From Corynebacterium yonathiae (GTDB taxonomy: Bacteria; Actinomycetota; Actinomycetes; Mycobacteriales; Mycobacteriaceae): a DNA stretch of 64,000 nucleotides. Positions 35,941 through 45,708 of this stretch are shown here, in pieces. Below the pieces are notes generated by a model. That model saw only the letters and a list, made by a program, of their open reading frames with translations. It searched no databases and was not told where the DNA came from. The stretch is from positions 1-64,000 of the forward strand of contig NZ_JAKOPM010000008.1 in NCBI RefSeq assembly GCF_022288805.1, given 5' to 3'. Within the stretch, counting starts at the first letter, position 1. The number at the start of each line of letters is the position of its first letter. The position numbers and the translations under genes were made by a program.

Positions 35941-37523
35941 CGGGCCTCCTTTGCGGTGGTATCTGTGGTGTTATCCGCAGAGTCTGTGCTGGCAGTAGCG
36001 TCTGCGGAGCTCAGATCGCGCAAAATCAGCGCGTCCGTGATCTGATCAGGATGCAGCCCGCGCACGCCTGTGCGGGTGAGCACGATATTGGGCATATTCA
36101 TCAAGGTCAGCGCGCCGGCATCAGCCATGATCTGGTCCACGGCTTGTGCCATGAGCTTGGGATAGTCTTGCTCTGGCGCGGAGTCGGCCTGGGCCAAAAG
36201 CTCGCGGGTGCGCGGCGAATCGTAGTTGAGGTAATAGTCCGGATCGCCGAATAGGGTCGGCACATCGCGCGGCTCTACGTGGGAGATGAGCGACATTTGA
36301 TAATCTTTGGCGCCCATGACCTGGCCCAACCATACGGCTGGGAACTCGGCGGATTCTAGCTTCACCTTAAAACCAACTTCGGTGAGCTGCGAGTACAGCA
36401 GCTCAGCGACGGTCTGGGCATAGGGCAGCGTCGGTGTAGTCAGCGTGATTTCGGCCCCTTCTGCGCCGGCCTCTTCGAGCAACTGGCGGGCCTTATCCGG
36501 GTTGTAGTCGTAGTAGTGCTTGCCTTGGAACCATGGATCTGTAGGTGGGATTGGTGCACCACCGGTATCTTTGGCTAGCCCATTCCACAAAATGTCATTG
36601 GCCGCCTTGCGGTCTACGGCATAGGCGACTGCCTGGCGCACGCGCGGATCATCAAAGGGAGCTCGGGCATTATTCATGGATAACAACACCTCACCATTGG
36701 TGGTGCCGACCTCGGTAACGATGCCGTCCTTGACGTCGTCGAGAAGCTCTGGGTTTTGCACGCCCCAGACCACATCCACGCCGCCGGCCTGCAGCGCATT
36801 GACCGAGGAAATGGTATCTGGGAAATAGCGCACGGTGACATCGTGCGCGGCGGGCTTTCCCCAATAATTTTTGCGGACCTTGAGCTCTACAAATTCCGAA
36901 GGTGCAAAGCGGAAAACCTCAAAGGGGCCGGTACCTACCGGTTGGGCGGCGAGGTTATCCATGCCATTAGGCGTCATCATCGCGCCGGTGGCTGTGCCCA
37001 TGGACCAGAGCCAGCCATTCGACGGCTGTTTAAGGCGCACCTTTAGTGTGTGATCATCGATTGCCGTGGCCTTATCTACCGGATCCATGGCGGCAGAGAT
37101 GCCGTTGGTCCATTTTTCGCGCACATAATTGATGGAAAAAGCAGCGCTTTCGGCCGTGAAGGCATCGCCATTGGAAAAGGTGACGCCTTCGCGCAGGTGG
37201 AAGGTATAGCTGCGGGCGTCGTCGCTGATCTCCCACGAAGTGGCGAGCCCTGGGGTGATAGAACCATCCTCATCGATGCGCACGAGAGTCTCATAAACAT
37301 TGTCCATGAGTACAGCGGGGATGGCGGCCCCACCGGTAGTGGTGAAATCCAGCGAGGTGGCCGCCGAGGTGGAGGCTACGGTAAGGGGAGAAGAAGCGGA
37401 GTTGCTTTCTACTTGGGAGGTATCAACCACCGCGGTATGGCCTGCCGAGCACGCTGAGACAGTTCCTACAGCGGCCGCCATGGCGAGGCTACCCAGCGCT
37501 TTGCCGGCGCGAAATCTTCTCAT
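35937..37523 (-). CDS. Peptide ABC transporter solute-binding lipoprotein (family 5)
   Basis: 528 residues. Signal peptide with a lipobox (TVSAC, Cys25) followed by a Ser/Thr-rich tether. The SBP_bac_5 body shows PGLATSWEISDDARSYTFHLREG and YNPDKARQLLEEAGAEG, both typical of DppA/OppA/NikA-type proteins. It captures the substrate outside the membrane for the permeases downstream. TACCCT at 37536-37531 ends 7 bases before the ATG and may be a leaderless -10, giving expression apart from the regulator gene 39 bases upstream. The C-terminus is a low-complexity Asp/Thr/Ser tail of about 20 residues. Confidence 0.92.
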   Translation of the reverse strand: MRRFRAGKALGSLAMAAAVGTVSACSAGHTAVVDTSQVESNSASSPLTVASTSAATSLDFTTTGGAAIPAVLMDNVYETLVRIDEDGSITPGLATSWEISDDARSYTFHLREGVTFSNGDAFTAESAAFSINYVREKWTNGISAAMDPVDKATAIDDHTLKVRLKQPSNGWLWSMGTATGAMMTPNGMDNLAAQPVGTGPFEVFRFAPSEFVELKVRKNYWGKPAAHDVTVRYFPDTISSVNALQAGGVDVVWGVQNPELLDDVKDGIVTEVGTTNGEVLLSMNNARAPFDDPRVRQAVAYAVDRKAANDILWNGLAKDTGGAPIPPTDPWFQGKHYYDYNPDKARQLLEEAGAEGAEITLTTPTLPYAQTVAELLYSQLTEVGFKVKLESAEFPAVWLGQVMGAKDYQMSLISHVEPRDVPTLFGDPDYYLNYDSPRTRELLAQADSAPEQDYPKLMAQAVDQIMADAGALTLMNMPNIVLTRTGVRGLHPDQITDALILRDLSSADATASTDSADNTTDTTAKEAR

Positions 37524-37562
37524 AGAAAGCAGGGTAGCCGGTGGGGATAGCTGCCGTGAAAC

Positions 37563-38327
37563 TTATGCAAAATTTCCTGGTGTGGGGATAACTTCTAGGG
37601 GTGACACGCCCCCGCGTACGCTATTCATAGCCAGCTTCATGCGGTCTGCACGATAGAGGTACACCGCCAATTCCACTGGTTCGCCGGAGTGGTTGGATAT
37701 TTCCATTTGGAGTCGCCACAGTGGGGTGCCGGTGGCTACTCCAAGTGCCTCGGCATCCTCGGCACTGGCTTCTTCCAACGTGAGTTCGCGGCGCACATTA
37801 TCAAAGTCCACGCCGCACTCGCGCAGGCGCGCGTGAATAGAGCCGGTATCCGCGTCGAAGTCTAGGATGTGCTTTCCCACCACCATGGGGAAATACATGC
37901 GCTCGATGGCAATGGGTTGGTCCTCGGTATAGCGCACGCGGTGGACAAAGACCACATTTTGTTCTGGGTCTACACGCAGAAAACGAGTGATTTCCCGCGG
38001 GGCGCGGCGGCGAGCCAACCACAGGGTATGTTGCTGTGGATCCACGTCATATTCGCTAAGCCAGCTGGAGATGGAATAGATGGATTCAAAAAGCTCTGCC
38101 TGGGTAGAGGCTAGAACGGTGGAGCGGCGCCCGCGGCCGGAGGAAACCAGCCCTTTGGCCCGCAAAGCCGCAACCGCTTGGCGCACGGGTCCGCGGGAAG
38201 AAGAAAACTTCTCGCATAAATCTGCTTCACTAGGCAGAAAATCGCCTGGCTGCAGCACGCCAGAGCTGATCTGATCTCGCAGGTAATCAGCGATCTTTCT
38301 ATGCTGCTGTTTATCGCGTGGGCTCAT
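37563..38327 (-). CDS. GntR family transcriptional regulator (HutC/UTRA type)
   Basis: 254 residues. Winged helix-turn-helix in the first 70 residues (IADYLRDQISSGVLQPGDFLPSE, then LCEKFSSSRGPVRQAVAAL), followed by a UTRA effector-binding domain ending in VELAVYLYRADRMKL. UTRA regulators respond to small metabolites. It is the first gene of the operon with the peptide transporter, so it probably controls that operon and itself. The 199-bp gap upstream (38328-38526) should hold the operator; I could not find a convincing palindrome. Confidence 0.9.
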   Translation of the reverse strand: MSPRDKQQHRKIADYLRDQISSGVLQPGDFLPSEADLCEKFSSSRGPVRQAVAALRAKGLVSSGRGRRSTVLASTQAELFESIYSISSWLSEYDVDPQQHTLWLARRRAPREITRFLRVDPEQNVVFVHRVRYTEDQPIAIERMYFPMVVGKHILDFDADTGSIHARLRECGVDFDNVRRELTLEEASAEDAEALGVATGTPLWRLQMEISNHSGEPVELAVYLYRADRMKLAMNSVRGGVSPLEVIPTPGNFA

Positions 38328-38512
38328 TCAACTTTTGTCCTTAGTCTCTCCGGGGCTTTTCGCAGCGGAGCGAAACACAATAATGCTATTCCATTTTTCT
38401 AAGGCGCGCTAATGAAGCAACGCCACTTAGAAACTACGCTCTATTCGGGCGAAAAGGCACTAAATAAAATCACGCGCCGCTCCATCAGCACTAGGTTGAT
38501 GGGGGAGCGCGC

Positions 38513-38518
38513 TAGGCT
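38513..38518 (+). promoter_or_regulatory. -10 hexamer TAGGCT, leaderless promoter
   Basis: TAGGCT ends 8 bases before GTG 38527 and no ribosome binding site is present. It lies at the right end of the divergent gap with the GntR gene. Confidence 0.4.
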
Positions 38519-38526
38519 AAGTTTTC

Positions 38527-39063
38527 GTGGACGAGAGCACCGAAACCATTGAAGTACGCGAAGCCGGTGGAACCGCGCGCCTGGGCAAGGCGGTGACGGT
38601 GGCTGGCATCATCGCCGTCGCGCTACTGGTAATCGGTGGGGTGCTCATTTATTCGGCGCTGCAGGAACAAGCCGGTACGCGCTTGCATGCCGTCTACCTC
38701 ATTGCCGCGCTCATGCCCTTAGGTGGGGCGCTGTGCGCGATGCTGGCGGTGGTAGCCTCCGCGCGGCGCCGAGCTCGTGCGCTGCTGCGCATCGGCGAGG
38801 ATATTTCCCTGCCCTTCCAGCGGACCAGCTTTCCGGCCGCTGAGCTAGAGCGCATGCAGTTCTATTCGCTCGAGCCGGGCCAAAATTTCCTGGCCCTGAT
38901 TCCGCGTGGGGTACGCGTTTCCACCTTGGACGAAGCGCAGCAGTATTCGGTGCGACTGCCGGAACAGGCGAACCTGGGACCGCGGGAACTTGAGGAAAAA
39001 CTCCGGGAACGGTTCCCCGAGGTCCCCATTGACCACCTAGGCCACGTAAGGGCCGAGGGCTAG
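38527..39063 (+). CDS. Unknown two-helix membrane protein
   Basis: 178 residues, not recognised. Short acidic N-terminus, two membrane helices (about 25-45 and 57-78), then a soluble C-terminal half with RRRARALLRIGEDISLPFQRT and an ordered beta/alpha pattern ending FPEVPIDHLGHVRAEG. GTG 38527 looks leaderless. Converges with the luciferase-like oxidoreductase gene, overlapping it by 4 bases. Confidence 0.75.
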   Translation: MDESTETIEVREAGGTARLGKAVTVAGIIAVALLVIGGVLIYSALQEQAGTRLHAVYLIAALMPLGGALCAMLAVVASARRRARALLRIGEDISLPFQRTSFPAAELERMQFYSLEPGQNFLALIPRGVRVSTLDEAQQYSVRLPEQANLGPRELEEKLRERFPEVPIDHLGHVRAEG

Positions 39064-40079
39064 CTCGGGGTTCCGGCCACGCGTTCCGGATCGAGCTGCC
39101 AACCCTGCGCGAGCAGCTGCATATTCTGGATTACCTCCTCGTGCGAGCTGGACTGCAAAGAAACCATCAGCTCATCAGCCTTAGCGTGCTCTTGGAAGGT
39201 ATCGAGGTAGTTTGCCACCTCATCGGCGGTGCCCACGGCAGAGTACTTCAGCATATCTAGGATCTGCTGGCCCTGGTAAGAGCCGATGATCTGCTCTACC
39301 TGCTCATCAGTGAGATGCTTGCCGCGGCCGGCGAAGGCCTTAACGCGGTTGAAACATACGCGCTCGTATTCCTCCTGTGCCTTTTGGGTGGTCTCGGCGG
39401 CGGTGACGTTGACGCCGGCGATGAGATATGGCTCGCTGAAGCGCTCGGAAGGCTGGAAGTGCTCGCGGTAGTAGGCGGTAGCTTGCTCGAGGTGCTGCGG
39501 GGCAAAGTGAGAAGCAAAGGCATAAGGTAGGCCGAGCTTGGCGGCTAGCGAAGCGCCGAACATGGACGAGCCCAAAATATAGATCGGTACGTTGGTATTG
39601 GCACCTGGAACGGCGCTGACCCCCGGGATATAAGACTTGCCCTCGAGATAGGAGTTGAGCTCTTTGACATCTTCGGGGAAGCGTTCGGCAGAGTGGGCGT
39701 CGCGGCGCAGGGCGCGGCCCAGGGTATTCATATCTGTGCCGGGTGCGCGGCCTACGCCCAAGTCGATGCGCTTGGGATACATCTCCTCCAAAGTGCCGAA
39801 TTGCTCGGCGATGACATAAGGGGAGTGGTTGGGCAGCATCACTCCGCCGGAGCCTAATCGAATGTGCTCGGTCTTCGCACCAATGTGGGCGATGAGCACG
39901 GCCGGAGAAGAAGACATGATGGACTTCATATTGTGGTGCTCGGTGTACCACATGCGAGAATAGCCCAGCTTTTCTGCTTCCTGTGCCAACTGCACGGAGC
40001 GGGCGATGGATTGTGCTGGGGTCTCGCCTTCATAAATGGTGCAAAAGTCCAAGACGGAAAGATGAGCGCGTTCGGTCAC
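39060..40079 (-). CDS. Luciferase-like (LLM class) flavin-dependent oxidoreductase
   Basis: 339 residues. Bacterial-luciferase-like TIM barrel of the group lacking a clear substrate: LSVLDFCTIYEG at the start, then WYTEHHN, RLGSGGVMLPNHSPYVIAEQFGTLEEMYP and RIDLGVGRAPGTD, all typical of the MsnO8-type family. GTG 40079 has AAGGAAGG in front on the minus strand; the frame extends to 40358 but that part is low complexity and covers the brnQ terminator. In C. glutamicum, as I recall, an alkanal monooxygenase-like gene also follows aecD-brnQ. Confidence 0.9.
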   Translation of the reverse strand: MTERAHLSVLDFCTIYEGETPAQSIARSVQLAQEAEKLGYSRMWYTEHHNMKSIMSSSPAVLIAHIGAKTEHIRLGSGGVMLPNHSPYVIAEQFGTLEEMYPKRIDLGVGRAPGTDMNTLGRALRRDAHSAERFPEDVKELNSYLEGKSYIPGVSAVPGANTNVPIYILGSSMFGASLAAKLGLPYAFASHFAPQHLEQATAYYREHFQPSERFSEPYLIAGVNVTAAETTQKAQEEYERVCFNRVKAFAGRGKHLTDEQVEQIIGSYQGQQILDMLKYSAVGTADEVANYLDTFQEHAKADELMVSLQSSSHEEVIQNMQLLAQGWQLDPERVAGTPS

Positions 40080-40196
40080 GGGGAGCCTTCCTTTTGCTTT
40101 CGGTAAATCCTGTCTAAGTTCTCTTCTTCCAACGGTACGCGCCGCCTGACTATTCCGGGCGGGTCTTACCGCATCGCGGCCGGGCGCTGTTGACAT

Positions 40197-40247
40197 AAAG
40201 AAATCCCCTCGCCTCGGCACCGCGGTGAGGTGCGGAGAGGGAGGGGA
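40197..40247 (-). terminator. Rho-independent terminator of brnQ
   Basis: Minus-strand reading: TCCCCTC (40247-40241) pairs with GAGGGGA (40210-40204), with an inner CACC/GGTG stem, and TTTCTTT follows at 40203-40197. It stands 17 bases after the brnQ stop and shows that the oxidoreductase downstream needs its own promoter. Confidence 0.7.
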
Positions 40248-40263
40248 AGGTAGGAATGAGAGA

Positions 40264-41664
40264 CTAAGCCTCAACGAGGGCATCGGCCTCCGCGGGCTCT
40301 GCCGCCGATGGGTTGGCGGCCTCGTGCTTCTCGCCGGCCTTGGTAGCGATATCAACAACGAGGCCGATGACTGCGGCGATGGCGGTGGGAACGATCCAGC
40401 CCAAGTCTACGGATTGGCCGGGCGCCAGGCTCAAGAAAGGATCGAGTGCGTCGGTGCCCCAGCCTTGGGCGGAAATGACGGATAGTGCCGACCACAGCAC
40501 CGAGACCCACAGTGCCAAGCGGTAGGTCCAATAAAAGACCACGGACTTTTTCACCACTGGCTGGATCAGGGTGAGGACGATAAGGGAAATGGCCGGTGGG
40601 TACAGGAAGGTAATGAAGGGAACCGCGATGGACAGCACTGTATCTAGACCCTGGAAGGCGAAGAGGATGGACAGCGCGGTAAAGAGGCAGGCCCAGACGT
40701 GGTACTTCACCTTAGGTACAAGCATCTCGAAGAAGGCAGAGGTGGAGGTGATGAGACCCACCGCGGTAGTCATGCAGGCCAGAATGACGATGGCGGAGAA
40801 GACGACCTGGCCGATGGTGCCCATGGTGAGATTTGCGGCGTCGGCAAGCAGCGGCGCTCCTGACTCATAGGACTGGCCATTAGGAATGGTTTGGCCTACC
40901 CATGCCAAGCCGAGGTAGATGGCGGCCAGTAGGCCGCCGGCAACCAGCGCGGCGGTAATGGTGCCGTTAATCAGGGACTTCTTGGTCTGAAAGCCCTTGG
41001 AGCGCAAAGAGCCGACAATCACGATAGAAAAGGCCAGACCCGCGATGGCATCCATGGTGTTATAGCCCTCAAAAAGGCCGGTGACCATGGGGGAAGAAGT
41101 ATAGTCTGCAGTAGGGGTCTGCGGATCGCGGGGATTGTTGAAGGCTGCCAGGGCGATGAGGAACACCAACAACGCCACCAAAGCCGGGGTGAGGAACTTA
41201 CCCAAGGTATCGATAATGGAATTTGGTTTCCAAGACAGCGCTAGGGCGATAAGGAAAAAGACCACATTGAAGATGCCATTGGCCATGGTTCCCTCCCAGC
41301 CCAATAGTGGGGTGATGGCGGTTTCCATGGAAACGGCGCCGGTGCGCGGCAGGGCGTAGAAGGCGCCGATGGCAAGGTAGGCCATTACAGAAAAGACGAG
41401 GCCGAAAAACGCGCCGCCGTTGGAACTTAGATCGCGCACGGAGCGGCCGGAAATGGAGACGGCAACAATGGCTAGGACTGGAAGGAGCACGCCGGCGGCC
41501 AGGAAGCCGAGGACGGCGGGCCAAAAATTGGTGCCGGCCGAAACGCCCACCATGGGCGGGAAGATGAGGTTGCCGGCGCCGAAGAACATCGAAAACAGCA
41601 TCAACGACGCAATTACGATGGTGGCGCCGGGCTTAGAGGTGCTTGACGCAACTGGGGTAGCCAT
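40264..41664 (-). CDS. brnQ: Branched-chain amino acid:cation symporter BrnQ
   Basis: 466 residues, about 12 membrane helices. Sodium-coupled uptake of Leu, Ile, Val and often Met. Family patterns: FGAGNLIFPPMVG in the first helix, EGYNTMDAIAGLAFSIVI in the middle, and the LYPPAISLIVLTL helix later. Read on the minus strand, TTAAGGAGCCAC before the ATG is a strong ribosome binding site. The gene is downstream of aecD, separated by 203 bp (41665-41867) that must contain its promoter; I see no further gene there. Confidence 0.95.
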   Translation of the reverse strand: MATPVASSTSKPGATIVIASLMLFSMFFGAGNLIFPPMVGVSAGTNFWPAVLGFLAAGVLLPVLAIVAVSISGRSVRDLSSNGGAFFGLVFSVMAYLAIGAFYALPRTGAVSMETAITPLLGWEGTMANGIFNVVFFLIALALSWKPNSIIDTLGKFLTPALVALLVFLIALAAFNNPRDPQTPTADYTSSPMVTGLFEGYNTMDAIAGLAFSIVIVGSLRSKGFQTKKSLINGTITAALVAGGLLAAIYLGLAWVGQTIPNGQSYESGAPLLADAANLTMGTIGQVVFSAIVILACMTTAVGLITSTSAFFEMLVPKVKYHVWACLFTALSILFAFQGLDTVLSIAVPFITFLYPPAISLIVLTLIQPVVKKSVVFYWTYRLALWVSVLWSALSVISAQGWGTDALDPFLSLAPGQSVDLGWIVPTAIAAVIGLVVDIATKAGEKHEAANPSAAEPAEADALVEA

Positions 41665-41867
41665 TGTGGCTCCTTAATTTTCCATGTACAGCTAAAATGC
41701 GAGGTGCTTTCCCATTCCGCCGAGGGGTGGTGGCGGAACGGGGTGCGCCTTCGCGGTTCGAGGTGGCGGGTCACGCCTGTTCGTGTAATGAGACATTACC
41801 GCCCACATGGTGAGAAATCAAAGTGTGGGGGTGACGCAGGCTACATGGTGGCTCCAGCTGATGGGGC

Positions 41868-43010
41868 TTAATCGAGAGCCGCAAAGGCGCGCTCCATGCG
41901 GTCGATTGCCTCCTCCAAAATCTCGCGTGAGGTAGAGAAATTCAACCGCGCATGGCCCGGACCGCCGGTGCCAAAGGTATCGCCCTCATTGAGCGCGACC
42001 TTCGCATTCTCCCGCAACCACTTGGCTGGCTGCGGATTGCCGCCGATGGCGGTATCGGAAAAATCCAACCACAGCAGGTAGGTGGCCTCTGGTTTGCTGG
42101 TCTTTAAGCCCGGGATGCGCTGAGGTAGCTCCTCCACCAACCAATCGCGGGTCTGGCGCAGGTAGGCTATCTCTTCATCGAGGAAGTCGCCGCACTCGCG
42201 GTAGGCGGTCTCGGCAGCCAGCACGCCTAGCGTGCCCGTGCCGTCCTTGGCCACGCCTGTCAGGCCATTCCACGTGTGTACATCGGCCGTGTTGGAAAAG
42301 ATCATCTGCGCGCACTTCAGACCGGCTGTATTAAAAGCCTTAGAAGTAGCGGTTACCGTAATGGTGCGCTCTGCAGCCGCCGCGCTAAGCGACGCCACCG
42401 GGATATGCCGTCCCTCATAAACCAGTGGGGCATGGATTTCATCGGCCAGGATGCGCGCATCATATTTTTCTGCCAGTTCTACCAGGCCGGTGAGGTAGTC
42501 CTCGTCCAAGACGCGGCCGAGCGGGTTATAGGGGTTGGCTAGCAAAATAGAGCCAGCGCCCTGTTGGAAGGCGCGCTCAATATCCTCGAGCTCCAGGCTG
42601 GTTTCGATCTTTTCGCGGCCAGCGGTGCGCGGCAGCTCTAACAGCGGTGGGTAGGAAGGCACTGGCACGATGACCGGAGAGTCTTCGCGGGTAAAGTACT
42701 GCACGCTAAGCAACAGGCCGCGCACCACATCGCCGATCCAGAAAATATGATCCGAGTTGGGGCGCCAGCCATAGCGCGTGTCATAAAAATCAGCCACAGC
42801 CTCGCGCAGCCCCGAGGCCTTGGGGGCTGGGGTATAGCCAAAGGTTTCCTTGTCCACCAAGTCCTCCAGCGCCTTTTTTATGGCGGGCGCAGTGGGGAAG
42901 TCTGATTCCGCAATCCAGAGCGGCAACACATCTTCTTCGAAGACGGTCCACTTGCGGGTTCCGCGGGCTTGCAACTCTTCTAAGCTAGGAAACTCCATGG
43001 ACATAACCAT
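41868..43010 (-). CDS. aecD: Cystathionine beta-lyase, MalY/PatB type (C-S lyase)
   Basis: 380 residues, PLP-dependent fold-type I. PLP-binding lysine in TATSKAFNTAGLK; other family marks are FGYTPAPKASGLREAVADFY, LANPYNPLGRVLD and ILADEIHAPL. The enzyme splits cystathionine to homocysteine, pyruvate and ammonia. Adjacent brnQ is the same arrangement as aecD-brnQ in C. glutamicum, which is my basis for the symbol. Three ATGs (43010, 43004, 42998) are possible starts; TAGGGT about 24-29 bases upstream may be the -10. Confidence 0.92.
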   Translation of the reverse strand: MVMSMEFPSLEELQARGTRKWTVFEEDVLPLWIAESDFPTAPAIKKALEDLVDKETFGYTPAPKASGLREAVADFYDTRYGWRPNSDHIFWIGDVVRGLLLSVQYFTREDSPVIVPVPSYPPLLELPRTAGREKIETSLELEDIERAFQQGAGSILLANPYNPLGRVLDEDYLTGLVELAEKYDARILADEIHAPLVYEGRHIPVASLSAAAAERTITVTATSKAFNTAGLKCAQMIFSNTADVHTWNGLTGVAKDGTGTLGVLAAETAYRECGDFLDEEIAYLRQTRDWLVEELPQRIPGLKTSKPEATYLLWLDFSDTAIGGNPQPAKWLRENAKVALNEGDTFGTGGPGHARLNFSTSREILEEAIDRMERAFAALD

Positions 43011-43050
43011 AACGCGAAGCCCGCGGTCACCCTAGTGCTGTTATGCGCTT

Positions 43051-44970
43051 TTATTCATCTTCCTTTTCGGACCAGTTGGATTCCTCTGGGTCTTCCACGT
43101 CCTCGGCCTCGTCGGAGACATGGCTGGAGACAAAGCCATACTTTTTCAACCGGCGGCGGTCCGCCGCTGAGGTGGACTGGGTGAGCTTGAGCAGTTCAGC
43201 ATAAATGCCGCCGGACTGCGCCAGCTCGGCTGGCGAGCCCATCTCATCGATGCGGCCGCGGTCCAAGGTGATGATGGTATCGACGTCCGCAATGGTGGAC
43301 AGGCGGTGGGCAATAATCAGCGTGGTGCGGTCCTTCATCAGCTCATCCAAACCGGCCTGCACGGCACGCTCGGACTTGGTATCTAGCGCCGAGGTGGCCT
43401 CATCCAGTACCAGGATGGGGGCGTCTTTAAGCATGGCGCGCGCCACGGAAACGCGCTGCTTCTGCCCACCAGAGAGCTTCAGGCCGCGCTCACCAATGAC
43501 GGTGTCATAACCATCGGGGAAAGCCTGGATGAAGTCATGGGCGTTGGCCCGCTTAGCGACGTCTACGATTTCCTCCTCCGTCGCCCCCGGCTTGCCATAA
43601 GCAATGTTCTCGCGAATGGTGCCGGAGAAAAGATAAGACTCCTGGAAGACCACGCCCACCGAGGCGCGCAGGCGCGAGGCAGTGAGATCGTCTACCCGGT
43701 GGCCTAGCACATCGAGGTGCCCCGCTGAGGGGTGGTATAGGCCCAAAAGCAGGTTCACCAAGGTTGACTTGCCGCCGCCGGACTCGCCCACGAGCGCTAC
43801 CTTATGGCCCTCTGCGGCCGCAAAGGAAATATCCTCCACCACGGGTTTTTCCTCCTCATAGGCGAATGAGACGTGGTCAAAGGAGAAGACCGGCGCGCCG
43901 GGCGTGGGCTCAAGCGGGCGTACCGGGGTGAGATCGAGCTGCGGCGTGTGGGATCCCGTAGTAGCTGCCACCAGTTCGCGCGGGGCGGTGGGCTCGAGTT
44001 CTTCTTCCATGACCTGGAAGTAGTCCTTGGACCCAGCGATGGCGCGTTGGGCGGTATCGACAATCCAGCTCATCATAAAGACTGGCTGCTTCGCACTGGA
44101 GACCATCTGCAGCAGCATGACCATATCGCCCAAGGAAAAATGCCCCTCAAGGGTGCGCCAGAAGATCACGCCGTAGATACCTAGGAAGATAAACGCCATG
44201 GCCAGGCCGCGGAAGGTATCCATCATGTGCCACCAGCGGGACTGCGGCTTAGTGGTATCCACCACGGCGCGGTAGCGCGTTGCAAAGTGGAAGAGCTCGC
44301 GGGTTTCGCTCACGAAGGACTTGGCCACCTTGACCTGGCCGATTACCTCCGCAAAGCGACCATTGGCCACGTCGATATTCTCGTTTTTGACAGCCTCAAA
44401 CTTCTGCCAGCGCTTCGAGGTCAGCGCGGTAAGCCACATATATACGGGGAAGAGCAGTGCCAGTAGGATGGCCAGTGGCCAGTAGAACCACGCGGTAATG
44501 GCTAGTACCGCGAGGGTCTGAATGATCATCGTGAAGAAGTTATTGGCAAAGGACTGGACGAACTGCGTGATATTGGCAATCGAACGATCTAGCCGGGCAA
44601 TGATCGTGCCGGTGACCTGATTATCGTAATAGCCTTGGGGGAGGGCAAGCAGCTTGGCAAAGTAACGCGTGGACAAAATCTCGCGCAGGCGTGAGACCAT
44701 GACATCGCCGATATAGCCGCCGATATTGCGGAATAGGGCATTGGCGGCGTCGGCAAGAAAAAGCGCCACTGCCAATAACAACACCGTGCGCAGTGCATTG
44801 CCCACTGGGGCGTCGTTCTGCAGGGCTTCGACGATGGTATCGGTAGCGTGGCGCGTCAAAAAGGGCGAGATCAGGGCAAGGATCGCGGTCACTGTGGCGG
44901 CCAGGAGCACGCCCAGATAATAGGGCCACAGGGCGGAGGCACTGCGGGTGATGCGCAAAATAGAATTCAT
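43051..44970 (-). CDS. ABC exporter, fused membrane and ATPase domains (MsbA/multidrug type)
   Basis: 639 residues: six membrane helices (about 18-300), then the ATPase with Walker A GESGGGKST, Q-loop VFQESYLFSG, signature KLSGGQKQR, Walker B ILVLDEATSALD and the IAHRLST switch. A C-terminal acidic tail of about 25 residues follows. It probably works as a homodimer, as no partner half is adjacent. The substrate, lipid or drug, cannot be told. ATG 44970 starts the family-like sequence MNSILRITRSASALWPYY; the frame extends upstream to 45060 without support. Confidence 0.9.
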   Translation of the reverse strand: MNSILRITRSASALWPYYLGVLLAATVTAILALISPFLTRHATDTIVEALQNDAPVGNALRTVLLLAVALFLADAANALFRNIGGYIGDVMVSRLREILSTRYFAKLLALPQGYYDNQVTGTIIARLDRSIANITQFVQSFANNFFTMIIQTLAVLAITAWFYWPLAILLALLFPVYMWLTALTSKRWQKFEAVKNENIDVANGRFAEVIGQVKVAKSFVSETRELFHFATRYRAVVDTTKPQSRWWHMMDTFRGLAMAFIFLGIYGVIFWRTLEGHFSLGDMVMLLQMVSSAKQPVFMMSWIVDTAQRAIAGSKDYFQVMEEELEPTAPRELVAATTGSHTPQLDLTPVRPLEPTPGAPVFSFDHVSFAYEEEKPVVEDISFAAAEGHKVALVGESGGGKSTLVNLLLGLYHPSAGHLDVLGHRVDDLTASRLRASVGVVFQESYLFSGTIRENIAYGKPGATEEEIVDVAKRANAHDFIQAFPDGYDTVIGERGLKLSGGQKQRVSVARAMLKDAPILVLDEATSALDTKSERAVQAGLDELMKDRTTLIIAHRLSTIADVDTIITLDRGRIDEMGSPAELAQSGGIYAELLKLTQSTSAADRRRLKKYGFVSSHVSDEAEDVEDPEESNWSEKEDE

Positions 44971-45159
44971 AAAAAGACCACACTCAATTCGAAACGGCGG
45001 GTAGTGCGCGGAATTGGGGATAAGGGGGAGAGATTTAAACGATTGCCCAGTATGCCACATGCGGCGTTAACGAGCGTAAATGCTTAAGTTCAAGGAGGTT
45101 TAGGCTAAGGTACTTGTGCAGAAATACAACAATCTTCGCGTGCAAAGGATTCTTCCACG

Positions 45160-45708
45160 GTGAAAATTTCCCACACACTCGGCGCGGGCGTAGTCAGCGT
45201 ACTCGCCGTGACTCTGACCGGATGTAGCGTTCTCCAGCCGGAAGAGACAGGGCTGGGGGACAATATCACCGTCTCCAGCTTCGAAGAGGCCCCGTATGAG
45301 GCCAAAGACACCGACGACAAAGAAGTCACCTCCAACCTGGCCGAGCCTGTAGAGGATAAGGGCTTAGGCGTGAGCTGGGAGCTACAGGGTGTGTATACCG
45401 ATAGCAATTCCGGCGGCACCGTAGTGACCATCTTGCTCAAGAATGAAAACGACGTGCCTCTGCCTGTCGACGCCTTTGAGGAGCCCACCCTAGAACGCGC
45501 CGACGGCAACGGCGGCTGGGCCAAGATCAAATCCTTGCCCTATGACGAACAATCTGCCCCAGGCGTAGCGCCCCCAGGACTCGATCACCCGTTGGGCGCG
45601 GGCGCATCTGTCAACCTGCAGTATCGCTATGACGTCACGCCTGGCAACCTGTGGAATGCACGCCTACATATAGGCAACGTGACCTGGGTAGGAGACCTTA
45701 ATCTATGA
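45160..45708 (+). CDS. Secreted lipoprotein of unknown function
   Basis: 182 residues. N-terminal signal with hydrophobic core and lipobox LTGC (Cys22). The mature part is acidic, starts with a linker, and has a beta-rich domain (VSWELQGVYTDSNSGGTVVTILLKN... RYDVTPGNLWNARLHIG) reminiscent of immunoglobulin-like DUF4352-type domains, a weak impression only. GTG 45160 with AAAGGATTC upstream. It overlaps the idi gene by 4 bases, so the two are made from one transcript; a functional tie is not obvious. Confidence 0.85.
   Translation: MKISHTLGAGVVSVLAVTLTGCSVLQPEETGLGDNITVSSFEEAPYEAKDTDDKEVTSNLAEPVEDKGLGVSWELQGVYTDSNSGGTVVTILLKNENDVPLPVDAFEEPTLERADGNGGWAKIKSLPYDEQSAPGVAPPGLDHPLGAGASVNLQYRYDVTPGNLWNARLHIGNVTWVGDLNL

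Noticed and set aside
40080..40358. N-terminal extension of the luciferase-like gene
   Set aside because: Low-complexity Pro/Arg/Ser sequence crossing the brnQ terminator; the ribosome binding site supports GTG 40079.
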